Shown here piece after piece: positions 16,146-25,829 of a stretch of DNA of 64,000 nt; within the stretch, counting starts at the first letter, position 1; each line of letters begins with the position of its first letter. The stretch is taken from contig QHXX01000023.1 of NCBI GenBank assembly GCA_003223135.1, positions 128,120 through 192,119 on the forward strand, in the 5' to 3' direction. The position numbers and the translations under genes were made by a program. This DNA comes from Acidobacteriota bacterium. GTDB lineage: Bacteria; Acidobacteriota; Polarisedimenticolia; Gp22-AA2. The notes under the pieces were generated by a model. The model made no database searches and was not told the origin of the DNA. It worked only from the letters and a program-made list of their open reading frames with translations.

Positions 16146-18569
16146 TCAGTTCCGGCTGGCAACGAGACGAGGTCCCTGCTCGAGGGCCTGCCGCACGACG
16201 CGCGCCAGGGAGTCGACGTCGTAGGGTTTCTGCACGTACGCCAGGGCGCCCTCGCCGAGCAGCTCGGCCGCTGTGCCCTCCGCGGAGTAGCCGCTCGAGA
16301 TCAGGACGCGCACCCCCGGGTCGATCCCCTTCATGCGTCTGAAGCACTCGCGCCCGCCCATCACGGGCATCGAGAGATCGAGCAGGACGAGATCGATCGT
16401 CCCGGTGTGGTCGGAGAAGACTCGAAGGGCCTCCTCGCCGTTCCGCGCCGTGAGGACGCGGTAGCCGTGCATCTCCAGGATGTCGCGAGCCAGCGCCAGC
16501 ACCGTGGACTCATCGTCGACCGCGAGGACCGTGTGCTGCGCCTTAGGAAGCGAGGCCGTCGCAGGAGGCCGGACGGCGGCGCCGGGCAGCGCCTGCGGCA
16601 GGACCCCCGCGAGGCGATCCAGGAGCACGGCGGGGGACTCGGCCGCTAGGCGCGCCGCGGCCTGTGATTCGTCCCAGACAGGGAGGTAGACCACGAAGGC
16701 CGAGCCGCGCTGAGGCTCGCTCACGACCTCGATCCAGCCGTCGTGTCCCTTCACCACACCGTGCACCATCGACAGACCGAGACCGGCGCCCTGGCCGAAC
16801 TCCTTGGTCGTGAAGAACGGTTCGAAAATGCGCGGCCTGATCCGGGGGTCGATGCCGCGACCGGTGTCGCGCACCGTCAGGGTCACGAAGCGCCCGGGTC
16901 TTGCCTCTAGATTTCCCTGCGCTTCGCCCGGCGTGAGGGCGCGGTTGCCGGTCGCGATCGTCAGGCGACCTCCTTGCGGCATCGCGTCGCGGGCGTTGGC
17001 GCACAGGTGCAGCAGGATCTGCTCCGCCTGCGCGGCATCGACCGCGGCCGTCCACAGGCCGGGCTCCCACTCGAACGCGACCGTGACGCCCGATGGGAGC
17101 GTCGGGCGCAGTTGCTCCATCACCCGGGCCGCGGTCTCGTTCAGGTTCACGGGCGCCTTTCGGGTGGCGGCCCTGCGGCTGAAGGTCAGGAGCTGCGCGG
17201 TCAGCTCCGCGGCCCGCATCGCCGACTTCTCGATCAGCTCCATCTTCTTGCGGTTCGGATCCTCAGCCGCCATGCGGATCTTGACCAGACGCGTGTATCC
17301 GAGGATCCCGGTCAGGAGATTGTTGAAATCGTGCGCGATGCCCCCGGCGAGCGTCCCGACGCTCTCCATCTTCTGCGCCTGGCGCAGCTGGTCCTCAAGC
17401 GTGCGTCGTTCGGTCGTATCGCGCAAGATCCACTCGGTCACCGTACGGTTCTCCAGCGAGATCGGCCCGCCACGCACGTCCGCCAGAAAGCGCTCGCCGT
17501 TCTTGCGCACGCACGGGAGGTCGTGGAACGCGCGCTGCCCCAATTCGGAGACCGACCGGTAGGCCTCCATGAGGCGATCGCGCTCTTCCTCCGGGTGCAG
17601 GTCGCGCAGGGTCAAAGGGCCCGTCTCCTCGGGGGCATAGCCGAACAGGCAGCAGAACATGTTGTTGACCTCGAGGATGCGTCCCGACTCCGGGTCGGCG
17701 GTGACGATTGCGTCGTAGGCCCCCTCCATGAGACGGCGATGCCGCTCCATCGAGGCGGCGAGGGCCGCCTGCTTTTCCTCGAGGTCGCCGATCATGCGGG
17801 TGACGTCCTCGGTGAGCTGCGCCACCTCTCGCGGCCCGGCGATGCGCGGCGCCGGTCCCGAGGCGCCGGCGGCGAAGGTCCTGACGAACGACGCGATCCG
17901 CAGGAGCGGCCTGGCCAGGTGCGCCTGCACCCACAGCAGCAGGCCGAGACTGACGAGGAGTAGCCCGAGCGCCGACACCATGCCGCGCTTGAGGATCGCG
18001 GCGTAGATCTCGTGAAGTTGCCGCTGCTGGTCTATCTTCAGATAGAGAAGACCGCCGAGATTGGACAGGTTCGGGTTGACGCTTTCGAGCAGGAGAGGCG
18101 AGGCCAGGATCATGCGCTCGCCGTCGTCAACCAGCCGGTGCTGGACACGGGCGGTGGCCCGCGCGGCGGCCGCGATCGCAGTGAAGTCCGGGTCCGGAAC
18201 GACCGACTCGTCGCGGCCGATCCAGTCGCGCTTGTTGCTGGCGATGATCTTGCCGTCCTTGCCGATGAGTGCGACCGCCAGCACCGACCGCTTGCTGCCG
18301 GTCTCCTCGATCATCTCCTGCACGGCCGAAAGCGACCCGAGGCGCAGGAAGCGCTGCGAGGCCGACAGGAGCTGATCGGCGAGCATGTCGCCATAGCGCA
18401 CCCCCTCGTCCGCCAGGAACCGGCGCGCTCCCAGCGAGTGGTAGAAGAGGACCAGGCCGGAGATGAGCATCGCGGGCAGGGTGAAGGCGAGACCCATCAG
18501 GGTCGAAGTCGGAAGACGCCTCAAGATGCCGCGCACGGGGGTGGTACTGTCGTTCACGCTACATCGCAT
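16146..18569 (-). CDS. hybrid sensor histidine kinase (HAMP, PAS, HisKA, HATPase, REC)
   Basis: 'GGIAHDFNNLLTGILGY', 'GAGLGLSMVHG', C-terminal receiver 'DLVLLDLSMPVMGG'. Confidence 0.92.
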   Translation of the reverse strand: MRCSVNDSTTPVRGILRRLPTSTLMGLAFTLPAMLISGLVLFYHSLGARRFLADEGVRYGDMLADQLLSASQRFLRLGSLSAVQEMIEETGSKRSVLAVALIGKDGKIIASNKRDWIGRDESVVPDPDFTAIAAAARATARVQHRLVDDGERMILASPLLLESVNPNLSNLGGLLYLKIDQQRQLHEIYAAILKRGMVSALGLLLVSLGLLLWVQAHLARPLLRIASFVRTFAAGASGPAPRIAGPREVAQLTEDVTRMIGDLEEKQAALAASMERHRRLMEGAYDAIVTADPESGRILEVNNMFCCLFGYAPEETGPLTLRDLHPEEERDRLMEAYRSVSELGQRAFHDLPCVRKNGERFLADVRGGPISLENRTVTEWILRDTTERRTLEDQLRQAQKMESVGTLAGGIAHDFNNLLTGILGYTRLVKIRMAAEDPNRKKMELIEKSAMRAAELTAQLLTFSRRAATRKAPVNLNETAARVMEQLRPTLPSGVTVAFEWEPGLWTAAVDAAQAEQILLHLCANARDAMPQGGRLTIATGNRALTPGEAQGNLEARPGRFVTLTVRDTGRGIDPRIRPRIFEPFFTTKEFGQGAGLGLSMVHGVVKGHDGWIEVVSEPQRGSAFVVYLPVWDESQAAARLAAESPAVLLDRLAGVLPQALPGAAVRPPATASLPKAQHTVLAVDDESTVLALARDILEMHGYRVLTARNGEEALRVFSDHTGTIDLVLLDLSMPVMGGRECFRRMKGIDPGVRVLISSGYSAEGTAAELLGEGALAYVQKPYDVDSLARVVRQALEQGPRLVASRN

Positions 18570-19554
18570 CCAGGAAATCGGCCCGGATCAACTCGGCTCC
18601 CGAGGCCGCCTTCCCGGTCAACTTGTGCCGCACCAGGAACTCGGCGAGGCGTGTGGCCGTGTCGTGGAGCCGCCCCTGCGATGAGGCGCTACCGAGCAGG
18701 ACGCGGTTCTCCGCAAGGTCCGGGATGCGCGCGCCCCTCAGGGCCTGCAGGAACTCCTCGACCGTCATGCGCTGCCGGCCGGCCATTTCGGCGGCGGCCG
18801 CATGAGGGTGATCCTTCAACTCTTCGACTGCCCGGAACCAGGCCCGGATCGCGCGCCGGACCTCGTCGGCGCGCTGGTTCAGGACCGAGCGGCGCATCGC
18901 CATCACGTCGACGATCTCCCCGGGGATGTCGCGCGACGAGAACAGAATCCGCGCACGCTCCGTGCGCAACAGGCGCCCGAGACCCGGCTCGTAAGTGATC
19001 AGACCGTGCACCCTCCCCTTGTGGAAGTCCTGCTCCGCTTCCTCGGGCAGGCGGCTGATCGCGATGATCTCTTCCGGCTTGAGACCGCCGATCTCGAGGA
19101 TGCGCTCCAGCTCGTACGAGCCGAGCGCCGACTCTTCGAACGCGATCCGCTTGCCGCGCAGTTCCTTCAGGTGGGTGATTCCGTCCCGCACGACCAGGGC
19201 ATCGCCGCCGAACGAGTAATCCACCACCAGGATCACCGCCGGCTGGTCCTGGAAGTTGTCGGCGATCTGGACCTCGTTGAGCGTCGCGAGGAAGCCGTCG
19301 ATGTTACCCTGGTGGTACGACCTCAGGATGCCGGTGTAGGAAGAGAAGTCGACCAGGTCGACATCCACGTTCTCGGAGGCGAAGTACCCCCTGCCGCGCG
19401 CCAGGTCGAGGAGCTCGAACGGCGGCCAGGCATTGACGCCGATGCGCAGCGGCTCTTTCGGCCTGCTCAGGCACGAGACGATCGGTGAGAGCAGAAACGC
19501 AACGAACCCGGCCAGGAACAGCGCAGACTTCACCTCCCGCAGCCTCCCGTCCAC
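18559..19554 (-). CDS. ABC-type nitrate/sulfonate (NMT1/SsuA-like) substrate-binding protein
   Basis: 'PLRIGVNAWPPFELLDLARGRGYFASENVDVDLVDF' fold; N-terminal signal; overlaps following kinase. Confidence 0.82.
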   Translation of the reverse strand: MDGRLREVKSALFLAGFVAFLLSPIVSCLSRPKEPLRIGVNAWPPFELLDLARGRGYFASENVDVDLVDFSSYTGILRSYHQGNIDGFLATLNEVQIADNFQDQPAVILVVDYSFGGDALVVRDGITHLKELRGKRIAFEESALGSYELERILEIGGLKPEEIIAISRLPEEAEQDFHKGRVHGLITYEPGLGRLLRTERARILFSSRDIPGEIVDVMAMRRSVLNQRADEVRRAIRAWFRAVEELKDHPHAAAAEMAGRQRMTVEEFLQALRGARIPDLAENRVLLGSASSQGRLHDTATRLAEFLVRHKLTGKAASGAELIRADFLDAM

Positions 19555-19878
19555 CTGCGCGCCTCCGTCGATTCTCCCGATGGGAAGCCCCCAAGAACAC
19601 CCCCAGACGCCGGTAGGGCTTCCACTTACATCGACTCAAAGTTAAGCCCCAGTGGAGTGGAGTCAAGGAGCGAAACGGCGGGAAAGTGTCCGTGAACTGG
19701 GCACTCTTCAGGAAAATGCCCTGCTGCGGCAATCGCTTGAGCACTTGAGGGATCGCCCGCCGGGACCGGACCCGTCGCCGGCGACTTCCCCGGGCCCCGC
19801 GAGGGCCGCCATTCCCGCGGGAGGCTTCCGTTCCCGGGGACACGGTTACAGGGCGCCGTCTCTCGCTATACTGGAAGC

Positions 19879-21324
19879 ATGACCCCTCTCCCCCCCCTCA
19901 TCCTCGAACTCTGCCGAAGCCTTCGCGCCGAGGGAGGCCAGGCCTTCCTGGTCGGAGGGTGGGTGCGCGATCTGGAGATGCTGCGGCTGCAGGGGGTCCC
20001 CGGGATGCCCGCCGCCGAAGAGTTCGATCTGGAGGTGTACGGGCTGCCGACCGACCGGCTGGCGTTCGTCCTGGGTCGCTATGGAGAGGTGAGGCTTGTC
20101 GGCCAGTCGTTCGCCGTGTACAAGCTCGTCCCGCGGCAGCCCGAACACGCGGGTGGCGCGGCCGTGCCGGCGATCGATATCAGCCTGCCGCGCCGCGACA
20201 CGAAGGTCGCGCCGGGGCACCGGGGCTTCGAGGTGCAGGGAGACCCGAACCTGTCCCAGAAGGACGCGACACGGCGGCGCGATTTCACGGTCAACGCGAT
20301 GATGTACGACCCGCTGGCGGGCCGCACAATCGATCATTGGTCAGGTCTGGACGATTTACGATCCCGGGTCCTGCGGGCCGTGGACCCTTCGACATTCGTC
20401 GAGGACAGTCTTCGAGTCTTGCGTGCCGTCCAGTTGGCCGCCCGCCTCGAGTTCAGCATCGACCCCGCCACGGTCGACCTGTGCCGCAGAATCGACCTCT
20501 CCGACCTGCCGGCCGAGAGGATCTGGGGCGAGTTCGAGAAGCTTCTCCTGAAGGCGCGGCGCCCCTCGATCGGGCTCGAGTGGGCCGATCGTCTCGGCGT
20601 GGTCGGGAGCCTCTTTCCCGAGCTCCGAGCGCTCAAGGGCTGTCCGCAGGAAAAGGAGTGGCACCCTGAGGGCGATGTCTGGACCCACACGCTGATGGCG
20701 ATCGACCGGGCGAAGGCAGAGATCGACGGTCTGCCGAAGGAGAGGGCGCTGGCCGTGATGCTTGCGGTGATCTGCCACGACTTCGGGAAGCCTGCGACGA
20801 CGGCGGTCGTGGACGGCCGCATCCGATCCTACGAGCACGAGGAGGGTGGTATTCCGCCGACGCGCGCCTTTCTCGACCGGCTGAACGTCCGCACGCTGCA
20901 CGGCTACGATCTGCGCGAGCAGGTGGTGCAGCTCGTGTCCCATCACCTCACGCCGAGCCATTACTTCAAGAACAGGGAGAATGTCGGCGACGGAGCCTTC
21001 CGGCGCCTGGCGCGCAAGCTTGAACCGGACCTCCTGTACCGTGTATCGCGCGCCGACTGTCTGGGCCGCACCGGCGACTTTTCGACCGAGGCGCAGGAGT
21101 GGTTCATCGGGAAAGTGCGCGCGCTGAGCGTCGAGAGCAGACCCCCCAGGCCGATCCTGATGGGGCGGCACCTCCTGGAGATGGGGCTCAAGCCGGGGCC
21201 GATCATCGGGCGCGTCACGAAGGCCGTCTACGAAAAGCAGCTCGACGGCCAGGTGAAAGACCTCGAGGAGGCGACCCGGGAGGCCCGGCGCCTGCTGATG
21301 GAGGAGGGGCGGAGCGCGCCCTAG
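19879..21324 (+). CDS. cca: CCA tRNA nucleotidyltransferase/poly(A) polymerase family with HD domain
   Basis: 'LVGGWVRDLEM', 'RRDFTVNAMMYDPL', HD motif 'VICHDFGKP'. Confidence 0.85.
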   Translation: MTPLPPLILELCRSLRAEGGQAFLVGGWVRDLEMLRLQGVPGMPAAEEFDLEVYGLPTDRLAFVLGRYGEVRLVGQSFAVYKLVPRQPEHAGGAAVPAIDISLPRRDTKVAPGHRGFEVQGDPNLSQKDATRRRDFTVNAMMYDPLAGRTIDHWSGLDDLRSRVLRAVDPSTFVEDSLRVLRAVQLAARLEFSIDPATVDLCRRIDLSDLPAERIWGEFEKLLLKARRPSIGLEWADRLGVVGSLFPELRALKGCPQEKEWHPEGDVWTHTLMAIDRAKAEIDGLPKERALAVMLAVICHDFGKPATTAVVDGRIRSYEHEEGGIPPTRAFLDRLNVRTLHGYDLREQVVQLVSHHLTPSHYFKNRENVGDGAFRRLARKLEPDLLYRVSRADCLGRTGDFSTEAQEWFIGKVRALSVESRPPRPILMGRHLLEMGLKPGPIIGRVTKAVYEKQLDGQVKDLEEATREARRLLMEEGRSAP

Positions 21325-21369
21325 GATTCTCTCCGGAAGTTGGAGGAATCCCTCGACGGTCGGCGCAGA

Positions 21370-22569
21370 TCAGGAGGAGGCGCCCCGGGCCGCGCGGCGC
21401 ACCTCCGGGGACAACCCTCTCCGCGCCACGCGGCGTTTCCCCGGAAGCCCGGCGAGGGTCTCGTCGATGCGCGCCAGACCGCGCCGCATGTAGTCGGTGT
21501 CCGATCCAAATCCGATCCTGATGTGGCGAGCCATCCCGAATTGATCTCCCGGCACGATCAGCACCGACTTCTCGACGCGCAATGTCTCGACCAGAGCCAC
21601 CGAACCGAGAGGCAAAGTATAGCGCGCGAACAGGATGGCCCCGGCCTGCGGCGGCACGTAACCGAAGACATCCGCCCGCGCGCGCATCCACGACTCCAGG
21701 ACCGGCAGGTTTGTGCGGATGATGGAGCGCGTCCGGGCGAAGATTGCCTCCCGCCGCTCCGGCTCCAGCGCGATGCGGGCGAGGTAGTCCGACAGCACGG
21801 CAGGGGCGATCGTCGTGTAATCGCGGCACGACCACAGCCGCTTCACCAGGGCCGCGGGGCCGACCACCCAGCCGATCCGCAGACCCGGCAGGCCGAACGC
21901 CTTGGAGAGGCCGGACGTGATCAGCACGCGATCGTAGCGTCCCCAGAAGGTCGGGGTGGTGGTCCCCGAGATCTCGGCGCCCCGATAGATCTCGTCGGCG
22001 ACGATGAAGGCGCCGCTCGTGCGCGCGGCGCGCACGATCTCCTCCATTTCTTCCTCGGTGAGGATCGCCCCGGTCGGGTTGTTCGGGTTGGTCACGAGGA
22101 TGACGCGCGTCTTCCGCGTGACCGCCCGTCGCAGCGACTCGACGTCGAGGGCCCAGCGCGTCGCGTTCCCCTCGCGCCGCGGCACCAGTCGGAAGGCGTC
22201 GGCCGCCGAGCCGAAGGCGCGCGCCAGCCCCCAGGCCTGGAGGTAATTCGGAAGCATGAACGCGACGCGGTCGCGGCGTTCGAGCAAGGACCAGAACGCC
22301 GTGTAGTTCGCCTCGCTCCCGCCGTTGGTCACCAGAACGTTGTCGCGCACGGCCCCGGCGTAGAAGGCTGCGATCCGGTCGCGCAGCTCCTCGGTGCCGT
22401 TTGACTGGATGTAGCCCAGCTCGGCGGACAGGAAGGGCTCCGCACCGCCGGCCTGCTGCAGCAGGTCCCGCGCGCGCATCGGTTGCACGCCGCTTTCGGA
22501 CAGGTTGTAATCGACGTAGTTCTCGTAGGTGGACTGAAGCCTCTCCATCCGGAACGGCTCGATGCGCAC
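21370..22569 (-). CDS. PLP-dependent class I/II aminotransferase
   Basis: 'NPNNPTGAILTEEEM', 'VADEIYRGAE', 'GLSKAFGLPGLRIGW'. Confidence 0.9.
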   Translation of the reverse strand: MRIEPFRMERLQSTYENYVDYNLSESGVQPMRARDLLQQAGGAEPFLSAELGYIQSNGTEELRDRIAAFYAGAVRDNVLVTNGGSEANYTAFWSLLERRDRVAFMLPNYLQAWGLARAFGSAADAFRLVPRREGNATRWALDVESLRRAVTRKTRVILVTNPNNPTGAILTEEEMEEIVRAARTSGAFIVADEIYRGAEISGTTTPTFWGRYDRVLITSGLSKAFGLPGLRIGWVVGPAALVKRLWSCRDYTTIAPAVLSDYLARIALEPERREAIFARTRSIIRTNLPVLESWMRARADVFGYVPPQAGAILFARYTLPLGSVALVETLRVEKSVLIVPGDQFGMARHIRIGFGSDTDYMRRGLARIDETLAGLPGKRRVARRGLSPEVRRAARGASS

Positions 22570-22708
22570 GGCGATCCCCTCCCGGCGTGCAGATTACCAG
22601 CGCCCGACGGGAGCTGTAAAGCGCGCGGCCTTCCCCGGGTGACGGGATGATCCGCCGGCGGCGGTCGCGCGATGGCGCCGAAGCGCCCGGCGATGGTAGT
22701 CTGGGTGC

Positions 22709-23713
22709 ATGGTGCGGAATGCCCTCGTCCTGCGCGAAGGAGAGATCCGGGGCCTCCTCGATCCCGCCTCCTGCTTGAAGGCGGTCGAGGACGCGTTCAC
22801 CGCCTACGCCACCGGCGGGGCGTCGCTGCCCGCGGTCATCAACCTCGACGTCGAGGAAAGCCGGGGGGAGATCCACATCAAGGCCGGCCATCTGCGCGGC
22901 ACTCCGCATTACGCCGTGAAGATCGCCTCCGGCTTCTACGACAATCCCGAGCGGGGGCTGCCCCAGAACGACGGCATGGTCCTGGTCTTCGACGCGAAAA
23001 CCGGTGCCCTCGCGGCGCTGCTTCTCGACAACGGATTCATCACCGAGCAGCGCACGGGAGCCGCCGGGGCGGTGGCGGCGAAGCACCTGGCGCGGCGCGA
23101 TGCGCGCGTCGTCGGTGTCGTCGGCTGCGGCAGCCAGGCTCGCTTCCAGCTCGAGTCGCTGGCGCTCGTGCGACCGTTCGGCGAAGTGCGCATCTACGGC
23201 CGCCGTCCCGACAGGGCGCGCGCCTGCGTCGACGAGCTTTTGGGCCATCCTGGGATCCCGGAGGGATGCCGGGTGACGGCCGTCCCGGAGGTCCGCCAGG
23301 CTGTCGAAGGGGCCGACATCGTCGTGACGGTCACGCCGAGCCGCGAGCCGCTGGTGCGCGCCGAGTGGCTGGCGCCGGGGACGCACGTCACGGCGGTCGG
23401 GTCGGACGGCCCCGACAAGCAGGAACTGCACACCGATGTCCTGAAGCGCGCCGATCGGATCGTCGCCGACAGCAGGGCTCAGTGCCTCAGGCTCGGCGAG
23501 ATCCACCACGCCGTCGCCTCCGGGGCGATTTCGGAGAGCCGTATCGACTGCGAGCTGGGGGAGATTACCGCCGGGAAGCGCCCCGGGCGCCGCTCGGACA
23601 GCGAGATCACGGTGTGCGACCTCACAGGCGTCGGGGTGCAGGACGTCGCGGCGGCGGCCGTCGTCCTGACGCGCGCGCGCGCCGCCGGAGCGGGACAGAC
23701 GATAGGCCTCTGA
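22709..23713 (+). CDS. ornithine cyclodeaminase/mu-crystallin family protein
   Basis: 'HYAVKIASGFYDNP', 'VGVVGCGSQARFQLESL', full length. Confidence 0.88.
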   Translation: MVRNALVLREGEIRGLLDPASCLKAVEDAFTAYATGGASLPAVINLDVEESRGEIHIKAGHLRGTPHYAVKIASGFYDNPERGLPQNDGMVLVFDAKTGALAALLLDNGFITEQRTGAAGAVAAKHLARRDARVVGVVGCGSQARFQLESLALVRPFGEVRIYGRRPDRARACVDELLGHPGIPEGCRVTAVPEVRQAVEGADIVVTVTPSREPLVRAEWLAPGTHVTAVGSDGPDKQELHTDVLKRADRIVADSRAQCLRLGEIHHAVASGAISESRIDCELGEITAGKRPGRRSDSEITVCDLTGVGVQDVAAAAVVLTRARAAGAGQTIGL

Positions 23714-23755
23714 GACCGAAGCGCCCTGCCGGCGCGGTGCTTTCGGCGCGGAGTG

Positions 23756-23761
23756 TATAAT
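23756..23761 (+). promoter_or_regulatory. putative -10 box
   Basis: TATAAT 9 nt upstream of the ATG at 23771. Confidence 0.45.
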
Positions 23762-23770
23762 GTTCGCGCC

Positions 23771-24076
23771 ATGGGCCAGGACGTCGCCTTCGAATACACG
23801 GTCCGCACCCTCCAGAAGACCGATGAGACCTACGCGATCGTGGTCGAGCAGGCACCGGGACACTGGATCGCGCAGATCCGGCTGCCGGACGGGACGTTCT
23901 GGACCATGAACCGGAGCGAGCCGAAGGCGCCCGCCCTGCCGAAGCAATGGGTCGGGGCCACTCCGGCCGCGGCGGCCGACTACGCCGCGCGCATCCTCAC
24001 CAACTACTTCGCGAACGAGGGGATGGAGGTCATCCGGCGCCGGTATCTCCTGGAGAACAGGCCCCAGGACTCCTAG
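23771..24076 (+). CDS. conserved hypothetical protein
   Basis: Coding-like ORF with consensus TATAAT just upstream. Confidence 0.6.
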   Translation: MGQDVAFEYTVRTLQKTDETYAIVVEQAPGHWIAQIRLPDGTFWTMNRSEPKAPALPKQWVGATPAAAADYAARILTNYFANEGMEVIRRRYLLENRPQDS

Positions 24077-24106
24077 GCGCCTGAAACGGCGGCGCGCAAG
24101 GGTGTC

Positions 24107-24517
24107 GTGAGAAAGCTCTCCAGCCTGACGTTCAGCGAGCGTGCGACCCTGGGCTGGGGCAAGGTGCGCCGCTTCTACCTGGCCCACTTCCGTCCCACCT
24201 ACGTGCGTGAGAGCCTCGCCCGCCGGGTCGGCCACTGCAACCGCACCGGTGCCTGCTGCAATCTGATGTTCACTTGCCCCCTCCTCGACCGGCGATCCGA
24301 TCCGGTGCGCTGCACCATCCACGAGATTAAGCCCAGGGTCTGCCGCCTGTTTCCGATCGACGAGCGCGACCTGAGCGACCGGGATATCGTCTCTCCGGAC
24401 GCCCCATGCGGCTTCTCCTTCATCCCTCGCGATGAGTTCCTCGAGCGGGGTGTGCCCGCGGCCCGCGCCGCGGTCGACCGGATCCACGTGGAGACGATCG
24501 ATCTCCCCAGGGATTGA
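24107..24517 (+). CDS. YkgJ-family cysteine cluster protein
   Basis: 'CNRTGACCNLMFTCPLL...CTIHEIKPRVCRLFP'. Confidence 0.8.
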   Translation: MRKLSSLTFSERATLGWGKVRRFYLAHFRPTYVRESLARRVGHCNRTGACCNLMFTCPLLDRRSDPVRCTIHEIKPRVCRLFPIDERDLSDRDIVSPDAPCGFSFIPRDEFLERGVPAARAAVDRIHVETIDLPRD

Positions 24518-24707
24518 GCCTCGCGGCCTCCCGACCACTCCGGACGCCGGCGTGTCTCCGGGGCGGCAGCCCCTGCCCTGCGCGCCGCGCGGGGCCCCAG
24601 GGGTCGTTGATCTTTGCAGGCGGGTGCCCCATATTGACACGCGCCGGCATCCGTCCGTCGGCTGACTGACACGCGGGCGAGGCAGGCAAGGCCGAGGACC
24701 CTACTGA

Positions 24708-25202
24708 ATGCCTGGTACCGATCTGGTCCTTCACGAAGAGGAGTTTGCCAGGATCCGCGAGGTGATCTCCCGCCTTCGGACCGAGTGCAACGCCAAACTC
24801 ATTTTCCTGGTGGACAAGAACGGACAGCAGATCGCCGCGAACGGCGAGCTGAACTCCATCGACACGACCGCACTGGCCTCGCTTGCCGCCGGCAATGTCG
24901 CGGCCACCGACTCTCTGGCCCGTCTCATCGGCGAGAAGGAGTTCTCCGTCCTGTTCCACGAGGGCGAGCGGGACAACCTGCACATCTCGGTGGTCGGCGG
25001 GCGGGTGATCCTCGTGGTCGTCTTCGACGAGCGGTCCTCCCTCGGCCTGGTGCGGCTACGGGTCAAGAAAGGTTCGACGGAGCTGGCGGCGATCCTGGAC
25101 GTGATGTTGAAGAAGTCCGCGCAGCCGCGCAAGTCCGCGGCGGGCGGCTCTCCGTTCGCGGAGATCACCGACGAGGACATCGACAAGCTGTTCAGCGACT
25201 GA
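24708..25202 (+). CDS. Roadblock/LC7 domain protein
   Basis: 'LIFLVDKNGQQIAANGELNSIDTTALASLAAGNVAAT'. Confidence 0.85.
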   Translation: MPGTDLVLHEEEFARIREVISRLRTECNAKLIFLVDKNGQQIAANGELNSIDTTALASLAAGNVAATDSLARLIGEKEFSVLFHEGERDNLHISVVGGRVILVVVFDERSSLGLVRLRVKKGSTELAAILDVMLKKSAQPRKSAAGGSPFAEITDEDIDKLFSD

Positions 25203-25229
25203 CGCAGGCGTGGAGCTGCCACCGGGCCC

Positions 25230-25817
25230 ATGACGTTCATCAACTACGCGGCACGCGAAATCAATTGCAAGATCGTCTACTACGGCCCCGGCCTGGGCGG
25301 CAAGACGACCAACATCAAGTACGTCTACGAGAAGACCAACCCCAACTCCAAGGGGAAGCTGATCTCCCTGGCCACCGAGACCGACCGCACGCTGTTCTTC
25401 GATTTCCTGCCCCTCGACCTCGGCGAGATCCGCGGCTTCCGCACCCGCTTCCACCTGTACACCGTCCCCGGTCAGGTGTTCTACGACGCCTCGCGCAAGC
25501 TGATCCTGAAGGGCGTCGACGGCGTGGTCTTCGTCGCCGATTCCCAGGCGGCCCGCATGGAAGCGAACCTCGAGAGCCTCCGGAACCTCGACCTCAACCT
25601 CAAAGAGCAGGGGTACGATCTCCGCGCCGTCCCTTACGTCCTGCAGCTCAATAAGCGCGACCTTCCCTCCGCCCTGCCGATCGAGGAGATGAAACGCCAG
25701 CTCGTGCGCAAGGGCGAGCCGGTCTTCGAGGCGGTCGCCTCCAAGGGGACCGGCGTCTTCGAAACGCTCAAGACGATCGCCAAGATGGTCCTCCTCGAAC
25801 TCCGCAAAGGCCGCTGA
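25230..25817 (+). CDS. mglA: MglA-like small Ras-type GTPase
   Basis: '[23 protein letters not shown]', 'LQLNKRDL' G-motifs; follows Roadblock gene. Confidence 0.88.
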   Translation: MTFINYAAREINCKIVYYGPGLGGKTTNIKYVYEKTNPNSKGKLISLATETDRTLFFDFLPLDLGEIRGFRTRFHLYTVPGQVFYDASRKLILKGVDGVVFVADSQAARMEANLESLRNLDLNLKEQGYDLRAVPYVLQLNKRDLPSALPIEEMKRQLVRKGEPVFEAVASKGTGVFETLKTIAKMVLLELRKGR

Positions 25818-25829
25818 AGCGGGGCGGTT

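Noticed and set aside
21215-24640. 1141-aa minus-strand ORF
   Set aside because: Runs antisense to cca, ornithine cyclodeaminase and YkgJ genes; R/G/A/P-rich composition typical of spurious open frames in high-GC DNA
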